DNA from: Phanerodontia chrysosporium
Taxonomy: Eukaryota; Basidiomycota; Agaricomycetes; Polyporales; Phanerochaetaceae
DNA length: 64,000 nt
Reading direction: 5' to 3'
NCBI GenBank assembly: GCA_001910725.1
Contig: MJGA01000065.1
Span: 1 to 64,000 of the forward strand
The notes below the pieces were generated by a model, which saw only the letters and a program-made list of their open reading frames with translations, did not search any database and was not told where the DNA came from. Positions 37,151 to 49,545 of this stretch are shown here, piece by piece. The first letter of the stretch is position 1, and every line of letters starts with the position of its first letter. The position numbers were made by a program, and so were the translations under genes.

Positions 37151-39024
37151 TTATCGCGTGAAGCCCTCCTGCATCTCCACCGCAGGCTGGTGGTACTGCA
37201 CTGCAGGAGTATCCTGAGTCTTCTCCTCTGTCGCGTTCTTGTCCGCGGCGGCGGTCGCGGCTGTCGGGTCGCCGATACCGGAGCGGGTTCCCCAACCAGT
37301 CTGTGTCAGAGGTATTAATAACCAGCGATCAGGCACTCGGATAGACAAGACGCACCTCGTGCAGCGTGAGAAGCGCGTAAATCTTCATCACGGCGAAGTA
37401 GTAACCGAAGAGGATGAACGCAGGGATATGAATGATGTCCTGCGGACGGTACCACAAGTGGGGCAGCAGCTTCGCAGAACGCGTCGCGAGCAACCAGACG
37501 AAGTAAGATATCACGACGTTCCTGAGGCACGATCAGTACAGAAAGCGCCGGCCTTGGACGAAAATACATACCACCATGGCAGATGGTAACCACCATCCTC
37601 GACAGGTATTGTACTCTTGTAGATGATGTATGCGACAAAGCACGGCCCGACGAGAAGCGTAAAGGGGTTGATGAGCTTGTCCACCTGAGAGGAGTCGTCA
37701 GCATTGCATTGAGCGGAAACACGCGAGACGAACCATCGTGTACGCAACGTAGGGATGCGCAGTCCATATGTAACGCTCCATAAATAGCGAGCGCATATCC
37801 GAACGCCAGGTATTCCGTGTCCATCGCAGGACCTGCTTGAGGAAACGCCAGTTGGGCTTCATGGTACTGAGCAGCTCGGCCTCCTTGCAGCATTGGACGT
37901 AGGTGCTCCAGCCGTGGCTGACCATCCAGCGAGTCAGGAACTTGTCATCGCCGGAGTTGAGCTGGTATTTCCCGAGCCAGTAATCGTGCGTGAAACCGTG
38001 GAGGAATTCAGGGTCCTTGAGAATGACGGTGCGGTAGGCGGCAGTTCGCCCCGAAAGACATGGCAGGCCGCCATCAATGTGCGTAGACGCGGAAATCTCA
38101 ATGTTACGAATTGAGAGGCGGAAGGCGGCGAGAACCTCCCAGACCGTCATACGGTCACCACAAGGCTGGACTCGTTGGGAAGTACCGACACCGCCGACCT
38201 TCTGGTCTTCGAAACAGGCAAGGACGTAGGGGAGGAGGGTAGGGGGCCAGATCGCGTCATCGTCGGCGAAAACGATAATGTCGGTTGTCGTGTTCTTGAT
38301 ACCATGAGACATCTGGAGTCGTTTGTTGGCGTACGGTACGGTGAGGACGCGGATGCGCTCGGGGTCGACGGAATTGGCGAGTTCTTGAAGAGGTCCCAAC
38401 ATCTTCTCTTCGGTGATGATGAGGATCTCCTTCGGCTTGCCTACCAGCCAACTGTGAGCGGCCTCCTTGAACTCCTCTCCAGCATCGATGGTCGGCACAA
38501 TGATCGTGACATCTTCCTCAGCAATATAGGTTGGGTTTTCGGGAAGTGGCACGGGGCGGTACGTGAAAGACGCGGCAATACGGATGAGGTACCACAGGTA
38601 ACGGTAGAAACTACGGGGCAATGTCAGCCTCGCTCTCAACACAGGACCTCAATCTTACCCAATGACCCCGAATGGTACGACTGCGAGGGGAAGACGGTCA
38701 GTGAAAAAGTGCGGAATCGTCGCGCTTGGAGGACTCACAGACTGGGAAGTGATCAGACGTCAGCCGAAGCATGGCTTGGTCGCCCTACTCCCTGCAGGGC
38801 GTACCAATGTGTGTAAAGAGCGACGAGGTAGCAAGGACGGCGAGGACGGCGTCGCCGCTGGCAGCGAGCGCGGCAGTCGTGAAGGTTAACGACGAAAAGG
38901 ATCTCCCAACGTCGCCCACCTTGTTGTCGCTAGCCACAGCGCTCGGCAGCGGAGGTTCAATTTCCCAGCCGGAGCTGATCGGCGACCGCCTCGCCCCCTC
39001 GTGGCGTTCAAACCCCGACGGCAT
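37151..39024 (-). CDS. Membrane glycosyltransferase family 2, Cps1-like
   Basis: GT2 processive synthases use UDP-sugars to extend a beta-linked chain at the plasma membrane; the closest type is Cps1 of Cryptococcus, a hyaluronan-synthase relative. Seen: N-terminal cytoplasmic tail (from ATG 39024, MPSGFERHEGARRSP) and a membrane segment; DVTIIVPTIDAGEEF; the DXD-like FADDDAIWPPTLLP; the acceptor motif GDDKFLTRWM; the QXXRW equivalent QVLRWTRNTWRSD; then membrane helices (PFTLLVGPCFVAYIIYKS, and AFILFGYYFAVMKIYALL). The tail is Thr/Ala/Glu-rich and ends EMQEGFTR. About six introns. The gene appears intact. The polymer made cannot be told from the sequence. Confidence 0.85.
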
Positions 39025-39441
39025 TACAGAAGATGTCCCCACGTCCGCCGCAACGCCGACGACGTTTCGAGCAATCCTCACTCAATTTTTGGGCGAATTT
39101 TGTGTGTACACAACCTTGTACGATGTTAAGGGATTGACCAGGATTGACCTGCAAATCCCCTGCGCGCTCGGGGCTCGGGTTTGATGGGTATCACAAGAGC
39201 GCCCGTCGTCGCTTAGAAGCTTCGCGGTGTTGCAGGACACAGCGTACACGCGGAACACAGACAAAAGAGTCGTCTAAGCGTTCGAGCTGTGTACTACATC
39301 TACCCAACAGGCTTGGGTCAGAAACGTCCGTAGACGAAACCCAGTGGGTTCTCCGTAGTTGATTACCAAAGCTATCAAAACAGCCAGGAGCCGTTGCCCA
39401 CCTAGATATACCGTGAAACCATGGTCCGCACAAACGTAGCC

Positions 39442-40543
39442 TCAAGGACACAATTTGCCATTTTCGAGCTCCAATTCGCTCTCATCCATCGCGTCTTCGG
39501 CCTCTCTGGGTACGTCGAAATTTCGTGCAAGCCGACGCAGCTCGTCCCACCCAGGGAGCTTGAACATTCCGGGCAGCTTCTCCCACGCCTGCTTGCGCCC
39601 CGCCTCGTAGCACTTCTTCAGCGCGGTACGGCAGTCAGGACAGAAGTTCTGGATGTGCTTCGCCTTGCTGCCGAAGCTGAGCACGCGGAACGGGCCCACG
39701 ATGTGCGCGAGCGCGGGGATCTCGAGCGTGCGAATGAGCTGTCGGCGCGTGCGGTCGCAATAGTCGATTTGCATGCACTGGTCCGACAGACCGCACGCGT
39801 CGCGGTAGAGCACCTCGAACGTGTGCTGCCGCGCGAGCAGCGAGAGCGCCGGCAGCGCTGCGAGCAGCATCTCGCGGTGGCCTGGGTCGAGTGTTCGCGC
39901 GCCCAGGATCCCGTCGATGCCCTTCATGAGCACCCGCAGCAGTGCACTCGGCAGAAGCACCGACGCGCCACAGTCGCCCCCGGCGTTGATCACTGCGATG
40001 TGCGACGCGATGTCGTTCAGGCTCAGCTTGTGCAGGGGGTGCGTGCTGGGGAAGTTCGGGCCCGCGATGCGCGCCTTGTCGAAGCCGTCTAGCGTGTCCG
40101 GATAGACGTACTGAAGTGTCTCGATGGCTCGTCTGCGCAGTATCTCCGCCTGGTACTTCGTAGCGAGCCTGAGGATGGTTACATAGTCTATGCAGTCAAA
40201 GTGGCCGTTGAAATGATACCTTACGCGGCGGTGTTAAGCGATCCCGCACGAACCGCGCCAGTCAGGGTAGGACGCACTCGTAGTTCAGCATGGCGGAAAG
40301 GAAACTTTTCAACTCGTCCGCCTTGTCATGGACAACAATGATCGGGCATTCCTCGAGGCGACCGGCGGCATTGACATCCGTTTGTGGTACAGAGAACATG
40401 TCCCTGAAGAACGGCGACTCTCTGCTGAGAATGCCGCGATACACCTTGAAGAGCGTGCCTTCGGCTTGTAGAATAATGTTGCCATCTTCAAACCAGACTT
40501 CGCTTGAGCGGACCAGTGAAGGATGTTCTTGGGCTGCTTCCAT
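39442..40543 (-). CDS. BTB/POZ domain protein
   Basis: Two exons. The first, from ATG 40543, has the BTB start seen in agaricomycete proteins: SSEVWFEDGNIILQAEGTLF, KVYRGILSRESPFFRDMFSV, and VVHDKADELKSFLSAMLNYE. It splices near 40268 to YHFNGHFDCIDYVTILRLAT and KYQAEILRRRAIETLQ, the helical back end of the domain. A 220-residue C-terminal part follows with several Cys (IQNFCPDCRTALKKCYEAG). BTB domains mediate dimerisation and, often, cullin-3 binding; this subfamily is greatly expanded in basidiomycetes and mostly unstudied. Ends ELELENGKLCP. Confidence 0.85.
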
Positions 40544-40809
40544 GATCAATGGTGAATGAACAGTGGCGCCGCAAATTAATGCGATCGTCGTGAGTCCTAC
40601 GCGGGATGAATGACCTGGGCAATATCGTTGAGTGCACTGAGAATTATGTTCGCCGAACGTAACTCAGAGGATCCTGGAGAGCCGTAAAAAGCACTTGTAG
40701 GGGGTGGTGGCCGTACAGGCCAAGTTCAACCTCGCCACCCAAATGCGTAAAGTCCGATGATGACACTCGATGACATCGCAGGCGCCAAAGGCCCAAAGGG
40801 TTGTGTTGC

Positions 40810-41080
40810 CACAACGGGCAAAACCCGTGTCCAGTCGTGATCGGGACAGCGACTCGACTGCCGGTCGAGTAGGTTGTCGAGTAGGTTGTCCAGTCACTTG
40901 TCCAGTCACTTGTAACAGGATCGCGGGATGATGGCGTCAGAGGCCGCTCCACCTCGCCCCACCCGCACCGGCGCCGACAGATCTTATCCAAATGTTTCAG
41001 TAAATGTTAACTATCTGCGACGAATTGATAAGCAGTTTCTAAATCTGCCCTGCTAAGTGTTGTCATCATCTGGATGCAAG
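40810..41080 (-). repeat. Dispersed repeat, copy 2 (inverted; core 40810-40920)
   Basis: The reverse complement of 40810-40920 equals the 111-bp core at 4696-4806. In element orientation the collinear but diverged upstream flank includes GCGAGGTGGAGCG and, at 41071-41080, CTTGCATCC. It lies just upstream of the BTB gene. Confidence 0.7.
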
Positions 41081-42145
41081 ACTTATCCACATTGCCGGCC
41101 TTGACTGCAAGAAATCATGTGATTACACGTCGAGAGCATCCACTTCCTGAGTAACGTAAGTAAGTAAACGTCTGAAACGTTGAAGGCATTCTCTAACAAC
41201 GGGCGCTTGCCATCCTGAACAGAAGCTAACATCCAGCATGCTCAGCCGCCCAGATCGACGCTACCTTCCATAAGGTGCCCTTCGTCAGACCTGCCGCCGC
41301 CCGAAGACTACCAGCACCTCCACATCGCAGTTCGCATACTACTTACCGGTAACCAGGACTAGCTAGTACCTGAGTATAATCATGATCAAGAGTGCACGGG
41401 AGGACGTCCTTCGTCATCTACGTCCGACACCCGCTGGAACGCCGAGCTCGAAGGTCATCATGATCATCATGAGAGGACCATCAACGAGCGCGGCCTTGAC
41501 ACCGCCGTTAACGGCCGCTGTACATGGGTGGCGACATTGCAGGTCATGCGCTCGGAGAGATGTGGACCAGGCTGCACATGCCAAACCCCACCCCGGACAC
41601 AGCGCACGACGCAGGCGGTGCCCATCCAGGACCTCGCAGACTGGCTGATCTCTCGGCTGGTGGGTGCGTCTTTTTCACATGGGGCCCTGCTGATAACGAA
41701 TACTATATCTGCGTGCAGGTGTCACCACCCAACGAGGTCGTAGAGCGCACAGCAGACGATCAAGCCGCTCCAAAGACACAGCAGAGGCGACGCGAGTTCG
41801 GCCTGTTACAAAGAACACCTCAAACCAGAGCATGTCGAGCACGAGGTCCGTACTCCCCTGATGTACTTGCACCGTGTGATGTCTGACTGTATTTCATGCG
41901 GTCATGGTCTAGCATGCGCATGTGCATGCGTCGCTTCCACAGCGATTGCTAGCGAGTTCCTCGACTCGTACGCACCAGCCGTAACGTTGGCGTACGTGAG
42001 GGGGACCACGAGGTAAGAGCATGAAGGTATTGCGTCTCGCAAAACGAAATGTGGTCACATCCGTGAGCAGCGCGAGGCTCGGGAGTTGCACTTGTAATAT
42101 CACTGCCGGATGCTATCGTACAATTATGCTACAAATAGACAAGAT
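41081..42145. other. Intergenic, nothing recognised
   Basis: Frames up to 120 codons (41524-41886 plus) lack splice support or family resemblance. Confidence 0.45.
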
Positions 42146-43655
42146 TCAAAGTTGAGCCTGCTGCCAGAAATCCTGGAACCTTTTGAGAATAGCCCGGGCT
42201 GTGTCCTCAACTCGTACTCGCAATCGGCTACTCCGATCCTGCAAGGATTTCAAGCCGCGTTTGAACCACTTCTTCTCTAGGGGGCCTCTCAAGGGTAGAA
42301 CCCTCTCCGTCATATCGTGTCGCACGTCATCTCTGGCGCCGTTACCGAGCTTCAGATCTGGATTCGACTTCGGAGTGGTGCCTGGTGGTGATGAGGAGGT
42401 AGCAGCGCTGGCGGAAGGAGGCCCAGGATCTATGAGACCAGCCACCAATCGCGAGGTATCTGGGATGACTTGAATAGTCGGGGTGGACTGTGTCATCTCG
42501 ATTCCTTCAATGATGAGGTCTGTAGAAAAGACTTCAGCGACGTCAGACGTCAGAAACAGGCTCTGCAACGAATAGACACACCAGTCTGTCTGCAGGTCTG
42601 CAGCGTAATGATGGTGTAGGTTGGTTGATAATATATCACAGAGGTCTTCCCTGCGTCATTATATTGTATAAACCATTTCAGGAGACAGGCATGTAGAGTG
42701 AGCATGCCAATAAGACAAAGCATTGCCATTGCGCGTAACCAGAATGATCGGCGAGCTTCCCCGTTGATGAAGATTCTCCGCAACGATACAGATGGGGAGA
42801 AGAATGAGTGGAGGCGATGGCCGCTAAGCCGTAGTACTGACACATCTGGCACGAGGGTGAGGTTCGATGAAATGGTTGATACGTCTGGAGAGTATCGATC
42901 ACGAACTTCAGAAGAGCACGTAGATAGTATGGGCAGGACTATCGCACCTGGATGTTCCTCTCCACCGAGGACATTGACCTCTATAACATCGACCGGCAGA
43001 GGAAAACGTGGGAGCAGTATCTCCGCCATAGATGCCTAGTAGCCGCATATACATCAATCGCCTGTCAGGGATGGTGGGACTAACTCACCTCGCATTCGCG
43101 GCTCCTCTTGTTTGGTAGGGTAGTCCCCAACACTGAGTACGCCAGTTGTATACGAGACTCGCCCAACTCTCTCAAGAGGACTTTGACTTGCATAGTGCCT
43201 TGTGTGGACCGATGCCAGCATCTCCGTTCGGAGGAGACAGAGATAGCCTCTTGCCATGCTTCTGGCAGGATGCACTCTTCGTACTCTGCCCGGGTGCCGT
43301 TGATTAATGCGTAAAGCAGCCTTGGACCGGATACTGTCGAAGTCTTCGGCGGGGCGGGCAGACTGAGAGTCAACCACGAAGATCCAACATGCACCCAGCA
43401 AGTAGCGGAGAGAAGCATGTTGTACTTGATGTAGCTCTTCTCGAAACGAAGGAGGAGCACGTCAATATCGACACGGGACAGAGTGAGAGGCTGAAGACGG
43501 TTTAGCATGTAAGCCAACAGTACGAGAAGTCGGGTGGTCTCATCTGCTGTAGACGACGGTGGAAGGGATTGGACTCCTGGCGATGGTACAAGTGCCTGCT
43601 CGCGAGAATGATCAGGATCCGGAGGCAGACGCATACTCTCCTGCGAAGACGGCAT
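42146..43655 (-). CDS. Single-pass membrane orphan protein, copy 1
   Basis: The N-terminal part (start chosen at ATG 43655, MPSSQESMRLPPDPDHSREQ) leads to a domain with LQPLTLSRVDIDVLLLRFEK and SSWLTLSLPAPPKTSTVSG. After an intron near 43088-43030 comes MAEILLPRFPLPVDVIEVNV, which matches LRVLLPTFPVPVEDFQVDVC in the paralogue at 51138-52476. A membrane span follows (LRAMAMLCLIGMLTLHACLL), then a Ser/Thr/Pro-rich stretch (PGPPSASAATSSSPPGTTPK) and a basic amphipathic end (ARAILKRFQDFWQQAQL). An intron of about 72 bp joins AGKTS to SLFLTSDVAEVF. The function is unknown; the layout suggests a domain, one membrane anchor and a flexible tail. Confidence 0.55.
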
Positions 43656-43994
43656 GTATGCTCGCGCACGGATCTGAGGCAGTTCGTGAAAGGAGAGGGG
43701 GGTGGTTAGAGACAGCACCCTCGAAGGTCCCGTCGGAATCCAATGGCACGTACGCAGAGGCTGCATTACATATATGTGCACGCACGCTGTGCACTGACCC
43801 TGCTGAGACCATGGCCAGCCCCGTGTTTGTGGATGTCTCACAAAGATGCTTCACATTAGTCTGACTGTGTATATACATGCTTGCGAAGGTTGCATTCCAG
43901 CTTAAGTCCTCTCGTGTTTAACTCACTGTGCCAATGCATGTTTGTCTTGGATATCGTAAAACGACGTGGCAGCACCTCCCTGAACGCATGTCCT

Positions 43995-44402
43995 CTATTT
44001 CCAGACATGGACCTGGCATAGGATCATATTCCATGCGCGGTGCGGCTGGTGACCTACCTTCGGAGAGGTCAGGGGCGGCATAGGAGTCATCGTAATCGAA
44101 CTGCTTACCTTGTAGCTTTCCCCAAAAGCGCGGAGTAGCATCGCACGTCTAACACTGCAGTTAGTCCGAGGGAAAGTGTCGGCGGCAGCTGGTCTGCTGT
44201 ACTGGTCTGCTAGCGTGCAAGGCAGACACGGGATTGGCGACATACCAGAAACCCGGGGGCGTGTCACAACCTCCTCTACAGCTCCGGCATCCGCTCCAGG
44301 AGACAGTGAACTAAGTTGACAATTCTGGTCCGAGTTGAGCGACGCAGGCACAAGAGGAGCACCGGAACACTTTACCTTGTTGGTCGGGGCATACGTGGCC
44401 AT
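43995..44402 (-). CDS. Small orphan gene inside the inverted repeat
   Basis: ATG 44402 opens a 135-codon frame (MATYAPTNK onward). An alternative is splicing from MATYAPTNK (44402-44376) to an exon at 44148-44058 that reads TCDATPRFWGKLQGKQFDYD and SYAAPDLSE in phase 0; both borders are GT-AG. The same DNA at 62.4 kb has lost one C in the first exon and two bases in the second, so that copy is dead. No family recognised. Whether either reading is a real gene is open. Confidence 0.35.
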   Translation of the reverse strand: MATYAPTNKVKCSGAPLVPASLNSDQNCQLSSLSPGADAGAVEEVVTRPRVSGMSPIPCLPCTLADQYSRPAAADTFPRTNCSVRRAMLLRAFGESYKVSSSITMTPMPPLTSPKVGHQPHRAWNMILCQVHVWK

Positions 44403-44608
44403 CGCTGGGGCTCATCATGACGGCGACTTCCTTATAATTAGTCTCTACCCCCGCCAAACAGGCAGGGGTGCTTCGTCGATACTCTGACCCGGCCTGTGGG
44501 GGATCCCACGGGCGCGATTGGAGTACTCTACGACGTGGGTCGAGACCAATGAGGGTGTACGCTCATCATGGCATGAGGGTGGGTGATGAACCGACGCAGG
44601 CGAGCGCT
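44064..44608 (-). repeat. 0.54-kb inverted repeat, left arm
   Basis: Reverse complement of 62203-62739, nearly identical base for base with a few 1-2 base indels and substitutions. Identity stops abruptly at both ends. No terminal inverted repeats or transposase frame are apparent, so it may be a segmental duplication or a non-autonomous element. Confidence 0.85.
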
Positions 44609-44739
44609 TGTCTGACATCAGGCTTGCGGATCCGGAGTATGGTACCGGTACGGGGTCCGGATCCGATTATATTAATTAGGATGGGGCCAGTCTCGTCACT
44701 TCTCTCGGTGACTGTCGCTCCTTCGTGGACACTAGGCTG

Positions 44740-45680
44740 CGACGCCGGAGCCGCTCAACACGTCCACGCACCTCAAATGCCAATGTCTACCCACCGTACG
44801 AACGGCCGCTCACCCTGCTCCTGCACCTACACACCCTCTACATCCTCTTGATCGTATACTGGCCCCCGAATCTGTTTACGACGCTTAGGTTCCCCCGACC
44901 GAGCGCATACGCAGCCTCCTGCTGGAGCGCGCGGGCCTGAAGGCGGGCGAAGGGCTGCCGCGGCCACTCGAAGACCTGCTCGCGAAGCTGGAGAACGCTG
45001 AGATCTGCACAGCATATGCCAGGTACGCCACTTCCTACGCCATGGGACGCAGCGCGTCCGGTACTCCCGCCTGTATGCGCGCCACGCTGACACGTCGTGT
45101 CCACAGGTATGGCCAGCATGCGCAGGTCTTCCAGGACTGCACTCACTGCAAGACGCTCGAGCACTACGCGCTCGTGGCCCCTCCGCGGCCGCTGCTGCAG
45201 TGCGTGCGCGAGGTGTTCATGCTCGGGCTGCTCACGGTCGAGAACAGCGCGCGCGCCTGCGCACAGTAAGTTAGGCGTTCTCTGTAGATTTCCATTCCGC
45301 GCGACGACACTCCTGTGACTACGGTGCGTGGCCCGACGTCTTGGAAGTCGTGTGTCGCGTGTGCTGAACGGACACCGCAGTGGCACGACACTCTCTCCAT
45401 CTTGCGGCACCCTGGTGCTGCCCGTGCCGATCTATCTCCTCCCCGCAACGCCTGTCCTGCCGCTCCTCTCGCCGCTCCTGCTGCAGATGCGCCAGACCAT
45501 GGATACGCTCGCGCGTCACGTAACGCTCATCAAGTAACTCCAACCCGCGATCCTGCGCAACGCGAGGCTCCGCGCGGTCACAACGAGCTGGTGGTCCAAG
45601 CAGAAGACGGTCGGCACGTGGGTGCGCGAGGACGAGGGCGTGTGGAGGGCGTGCGGAGGGCGATGCGCTGTGACTTAGGC
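44740..45680 (+). pseudogene. Broken polytopic membrane protein of a basidiomycete family
   Basis: The 5' part reads LLLHLHTLYILLIVYWPPNL and FTTLR near 44810-44890. A single frame then continues with RIRSLLLERAGLKAGEGLPR and EDLLAKLENAEICTAYA, an intron, and YGQHAQVFQDCTHCKTLEHY with LQCVREVFMLGLLTVENSAR. After a second intron the frame shifts between WHDTLSILRHP and LPVPIYLLPATPVLPLLSPL. An in-frame TAA interrupts HVTLIK and LQPAILRNARLRAVTTSWWS near 45535. The layout recalls uncharacterised agaricomycete membrane proteins. Stop, frame shift and a shortened middle make it a pseudogene. Confidence 0.6.
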
Positions 45681-46709
45681 ACCAAGGATGGTGACGAACA
45701 GCTCAAAGTTGAAGTCCGTGAGATGGTGCATGAGATGCTCAAGGCCAAGGGTCCTTTAATTACACCCCTGATCCAACAGGAGCATTGCCAGCCGTTCATG
45801 TAGCATCCCACGCATATTGTAGCTCAGATTGTAATCTGACCGGGGTGTAAGGAGCAGCGTATAGATGTATTGCTGGATGCATTGGCAGGTAAAATTAAGT
45901 AGAAAGATCACGTTCTGCTCATTATATACATTTTGCTAAGAACACGATGATCTACAGGGATTTGGATCGGTAAATGATGCGTTTTGGAGTCATCAATGCT
46001 CCGAACTGACAACCCAATTCACTCTTAAGTCTCAGCCCAACCCCCAGGAGCCGGCCTTACAAAACCAATCCGTGCAGCCAGCTGCCTTGCTTGCATAGCC
46101 TGCAATCTTCCTGGACGCAGGAATACGACTCCAACGGCGACGATCGCAATGCCGAGGTTACAGGCCACGATGCCGAGGTTACAGGCCACGAACTCGTAAA
46201 AGTCTCCGCGTGCCTTTGCTACAATGCGCCCACAGGACTCCCATGCGGGGATATCGCCAGCAGCGCGATGCGGCTCGGGCGACGTGTGGTCGTGTGGCAG
46301 CTGTTCGGCATCGTGCTGGGTGTACGACGGCGCGCGTGGCGTTGTGAAGGGTGTGCGTATGAGCTTGAGGACGATGTGGACGCGGGGATTCAGTGCATGA
46401 GTCTGCGGTTGCCGAACGGCTGGCAGAAGGGCTCGTGGAGCTTAGAGGCGACGGGTCAGGAGACGGGCTTGGCTACAGCATACGCGGACGACGTACTGCG
46501 CTCTCAGGACATGGCTCGCCTGCTCCAAAGGTTACACGTATGAGCTGTGACCCGTTATTTGGATGGGTACGTTCTTGGGCAGCTGCATATGTCAGGCACA
46601 CCACTAGTCGGCAGAGTAAGCTATCGTTTTCGTTTGCCTAGGAGGACTGACCGCGTAGAACTCACATTATAAGTGTTTGCAAGTGCATCCTGTGTAGCCA
46701 CAGATGGTG
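45681..46709. other. Intergenic with a 21-bp direct repeat
   Basis: Two adjacent copies of the unit GCCGAGGTTACAGGCCACGA lie at about 46150-46192. A 150-codon plus frame (46091-46543) covers them but has no recognisable family. Nothing else seen. Confidence 0.4.
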
Positions 46710-49535
46710 AATGGTTGAGAGTTACTATGTGAACAAGGCCTCGGGGAGGAGTACAACTTGGTGGTCGCGGGCAAAGATCGAGGAGTTCGCCAGGGCAGAT
46801 TGCGCTTGGGCGGAGTCGGCCAGATGATCATTCGAACCGAACCGCGCTTTGCTCCGGACCCGGAAGCGCACTGCATCCTAGGCGCACACCGCGGGGCACA
46901 CATATTTCGCCTCGACGACGACGACGACCGGAGCCATTACGGGTTGTCTGTGTTAAACATGTCAAAAGGTATGTCTTCGTTTTCATTCAATGCGATCATT
47001 GACACAGACCCACGGCAGTTCAACAGACTAGATGCAAGCCGCTTGCGGCTTGTTGTGTTTGCCATGATCCCAAGTCGTTCCCTGGGGAATCATGTCGCTT
47101 CAAAGGTGCGCCTTCATGGTTAACTTGTCAAATTTGCCTTTCATCTGAGACTTTGAAGGGTATCGCATTGCCAGCGGAAGACGCACCACATTTTCGCCAG
47201 GGACTATACCTCCGTCACCGAAGTACAAAACAGCGTTTGATCGAGGACTGAAGCATTTACAATTGGAGGAAGTCACTGCCTTCAAGGTTGCTTTCCGTGC
47301 TATCAAATATTCCCAAAACTAAGCATTCTTTCTCTCTCTCTCCCCCCCCTCTTCTTTTCAGAGTAGAATTGCCCCCTTCCTACTTGACGTACTCACCGAG
47401 GAGGTGCAGCATTCACAACTCCCGGGGATAATCCACAGGTACCCGGATCCCGAGTCACGTCTCACTTGCGGTATGTTCTACCGCGCCGATTATACTCTAA
47501 ATGCGCTAATACCATGTACTTCAGATAATTGCCAGAGCGCAATCTTCTCTGCATCGTGGATTTGCATAAGTTGCAGCTACGAAATTTGTCTAGCCTGTAG
47601 ATCTAGAGGCCAGACTGACGGCACCCTACGTGCGTATTCAGGTCATTGTACACGCACATCTACACTCAACGCTTTAGTTTATTCAGAATGCGCAAATACC
47701 CGTGACCATCAACACTTGTACAGTCCGGTTACTAGGTATTTTGGTGCAGAAGAGGACCCCCTGGAGGCGACGCTCGAAGACGTCCGCGGCTTACTATCAA
47801 CTTCTGGTGACGTCGACAGACATATGCCCAAACAAGTCGCAGACCGCATCGAGTCTTTGATTAACATCACCAGATGCCCCGACAGACGCATACCAACTGT
47901 TCGGCGCAATGAGCTTCAAGAGTTCTCTCATATATTTTCAGCTGGTTACCCGGCCCTAGTGGATAACCTGCATGTGACCAGCATCTGGAGCGACACTGTG
48001 CTTGCCGCGACATATGGTGAGACTGTCTGTCACGCGAGTGACGGTGCCCGAGTTCGCAAAATGACCGTAGAAGCGTTCTTCAAACGTTGGCGCTCTGGTC
48101 AACCAGTTGACATGCGGGTGAGCCAGATTCGGAAATATCTCCTGCGAAGTGTGCAACTGATCGATCTCCAGGACTGGCCGACATCAGCACACCTGTCGGA
48201 ACAGTGCTCCAATCTTAACAAAACCTTCCAGACATTGGTGCCATTCCGTGCGCTGACCGCAGAAGACGGCCTCCACAACATCGCGTCGCATTACCCCGAT
48301 TTCACGTCGCCAGATGGACGGCCTCTCATTGGGCTTTCGCGACCCGATCTCGGTATGCCTAGAAAACTGTACTCTGTTCTATGCTGATGTTGTACAGGCC
48401 CAAAGATGTACATCGCTTCTCGCGATTCTGAGAAGACAGGCACAACTCGTCTTCATAAAGATGTATGCGCAGCCGTAAACATCCTTGTCTCCTGTCTACC
48501 GGGACCATCCCCTGATGAAACGGGTGCGCAATGGGTGATATTCCTCCCTGATGACTCCGAGGCCGTGTCTACGTTTCTTCGCAAACATTACAACCTTGCC
48601 GATGATGCTCCCAATCCCATCCTCCACCGTGAGTTCTTCTTCGATGATGATCTGCTCGAAATGCTGTGGCATGATTGCAAGATTGTGCCCTTCAAATTCG
48701 TTCAAAAACTGCATCAAGCTGTCTTTATTCCATCTGGGGCGGCACATCAGGTATGTCCGAACTTGGTGCTTATCCTCCATGACATTGACGCATTGCGAAA
48801 TAGGTCTCTAATCTGTCACCTTGCATCAAGATCGCCACGGACTTCCTTGGCATTGAAGGGTTGGACAGGACCATCTCCGTGGCGACAGAGTTCTGCCTCG
48901 AAGGCCGGGAAAACCCTCTATCTGTTCCGGCCAGCCTATATCACGCCTGGAAATCGCTCACGAACCTGGAGAATTTGTGTCGTGTTGAGTTGTCGTCTCT
49001 CAAGAAAACCCGAAATCCGCGTACTGACACAGAAGTGGCCGCACGAGCTCGCAAGAGAGCGCGAAAGACCGAAGACACGCGAAACAGCAAGGACTTCTGT
49101 CACCAATGTTTGCACCAAGACTGTGTCGCATTGACAAAGAAAGCACCGCCTAAGACCCTGCACGGTCTCGCGGACCATCTGTACGCAGCCGTCGAAATGA
49201 CTGTCACCCTCTACTGCGCTCATCCAAGTGTTACAGGAGAAGCAGGCACCAGATTGTTGTCGGGATTACACAGTTGGCGGAACTTCTTGCTGGGTCAGCA
49301 GACGATCAGAGAGACAAATTTGCGGCCTTTGTTGCCGATTATCGTCATGGAGGTATATCGAGGTCATGAGAGAGAACTGTTATCTCCCCACCGCAGTACC
49401 ACAGAGGCATACCTGTCTTCCACACTCAGCTCCAATCGCAATTCCGCTCACGCGTGTAGTACAGCATACGGTGTGCTGCCTTGGCCGTGGTCCTCATCAG
49501 ATGCTCTGCAACGTGTCGGTGGGGGACTGACCTGA
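46710..49535 (+). CDS. JmjC histone demethylase, KDM3-like
   Basis: KDM3-type enzymes remove methyl groups from histone H3 lysine 9 with Fe(II) and 2-oxoglutarate. Visible: a cysteine-rich zinc finger at about 47450-47610 (CDNCQSAIFSASWICISCSY then EICLAC), a helical middle, and the JmjC core: GPKMYIASRDSEKTGTTRLH with KDVCAAVNILV giving the HXD iron pair, and VFIPSGAAHQ joined across an intron to VSNLSPCIKIATDFLGIEG supplying the distal His. The tail has RKRARKTEDTR, a likely nuclear signal. The 5' end is uncertain: exon-like frames run from 46710, and the intron before SRIAPFLLDVLTEE (acceptor near 47361) lacks a GT donor. Treat the first 650 bases as provisional. Confidence 0.72.
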
Positions 49536-49545
49536 AGTTTCAACG

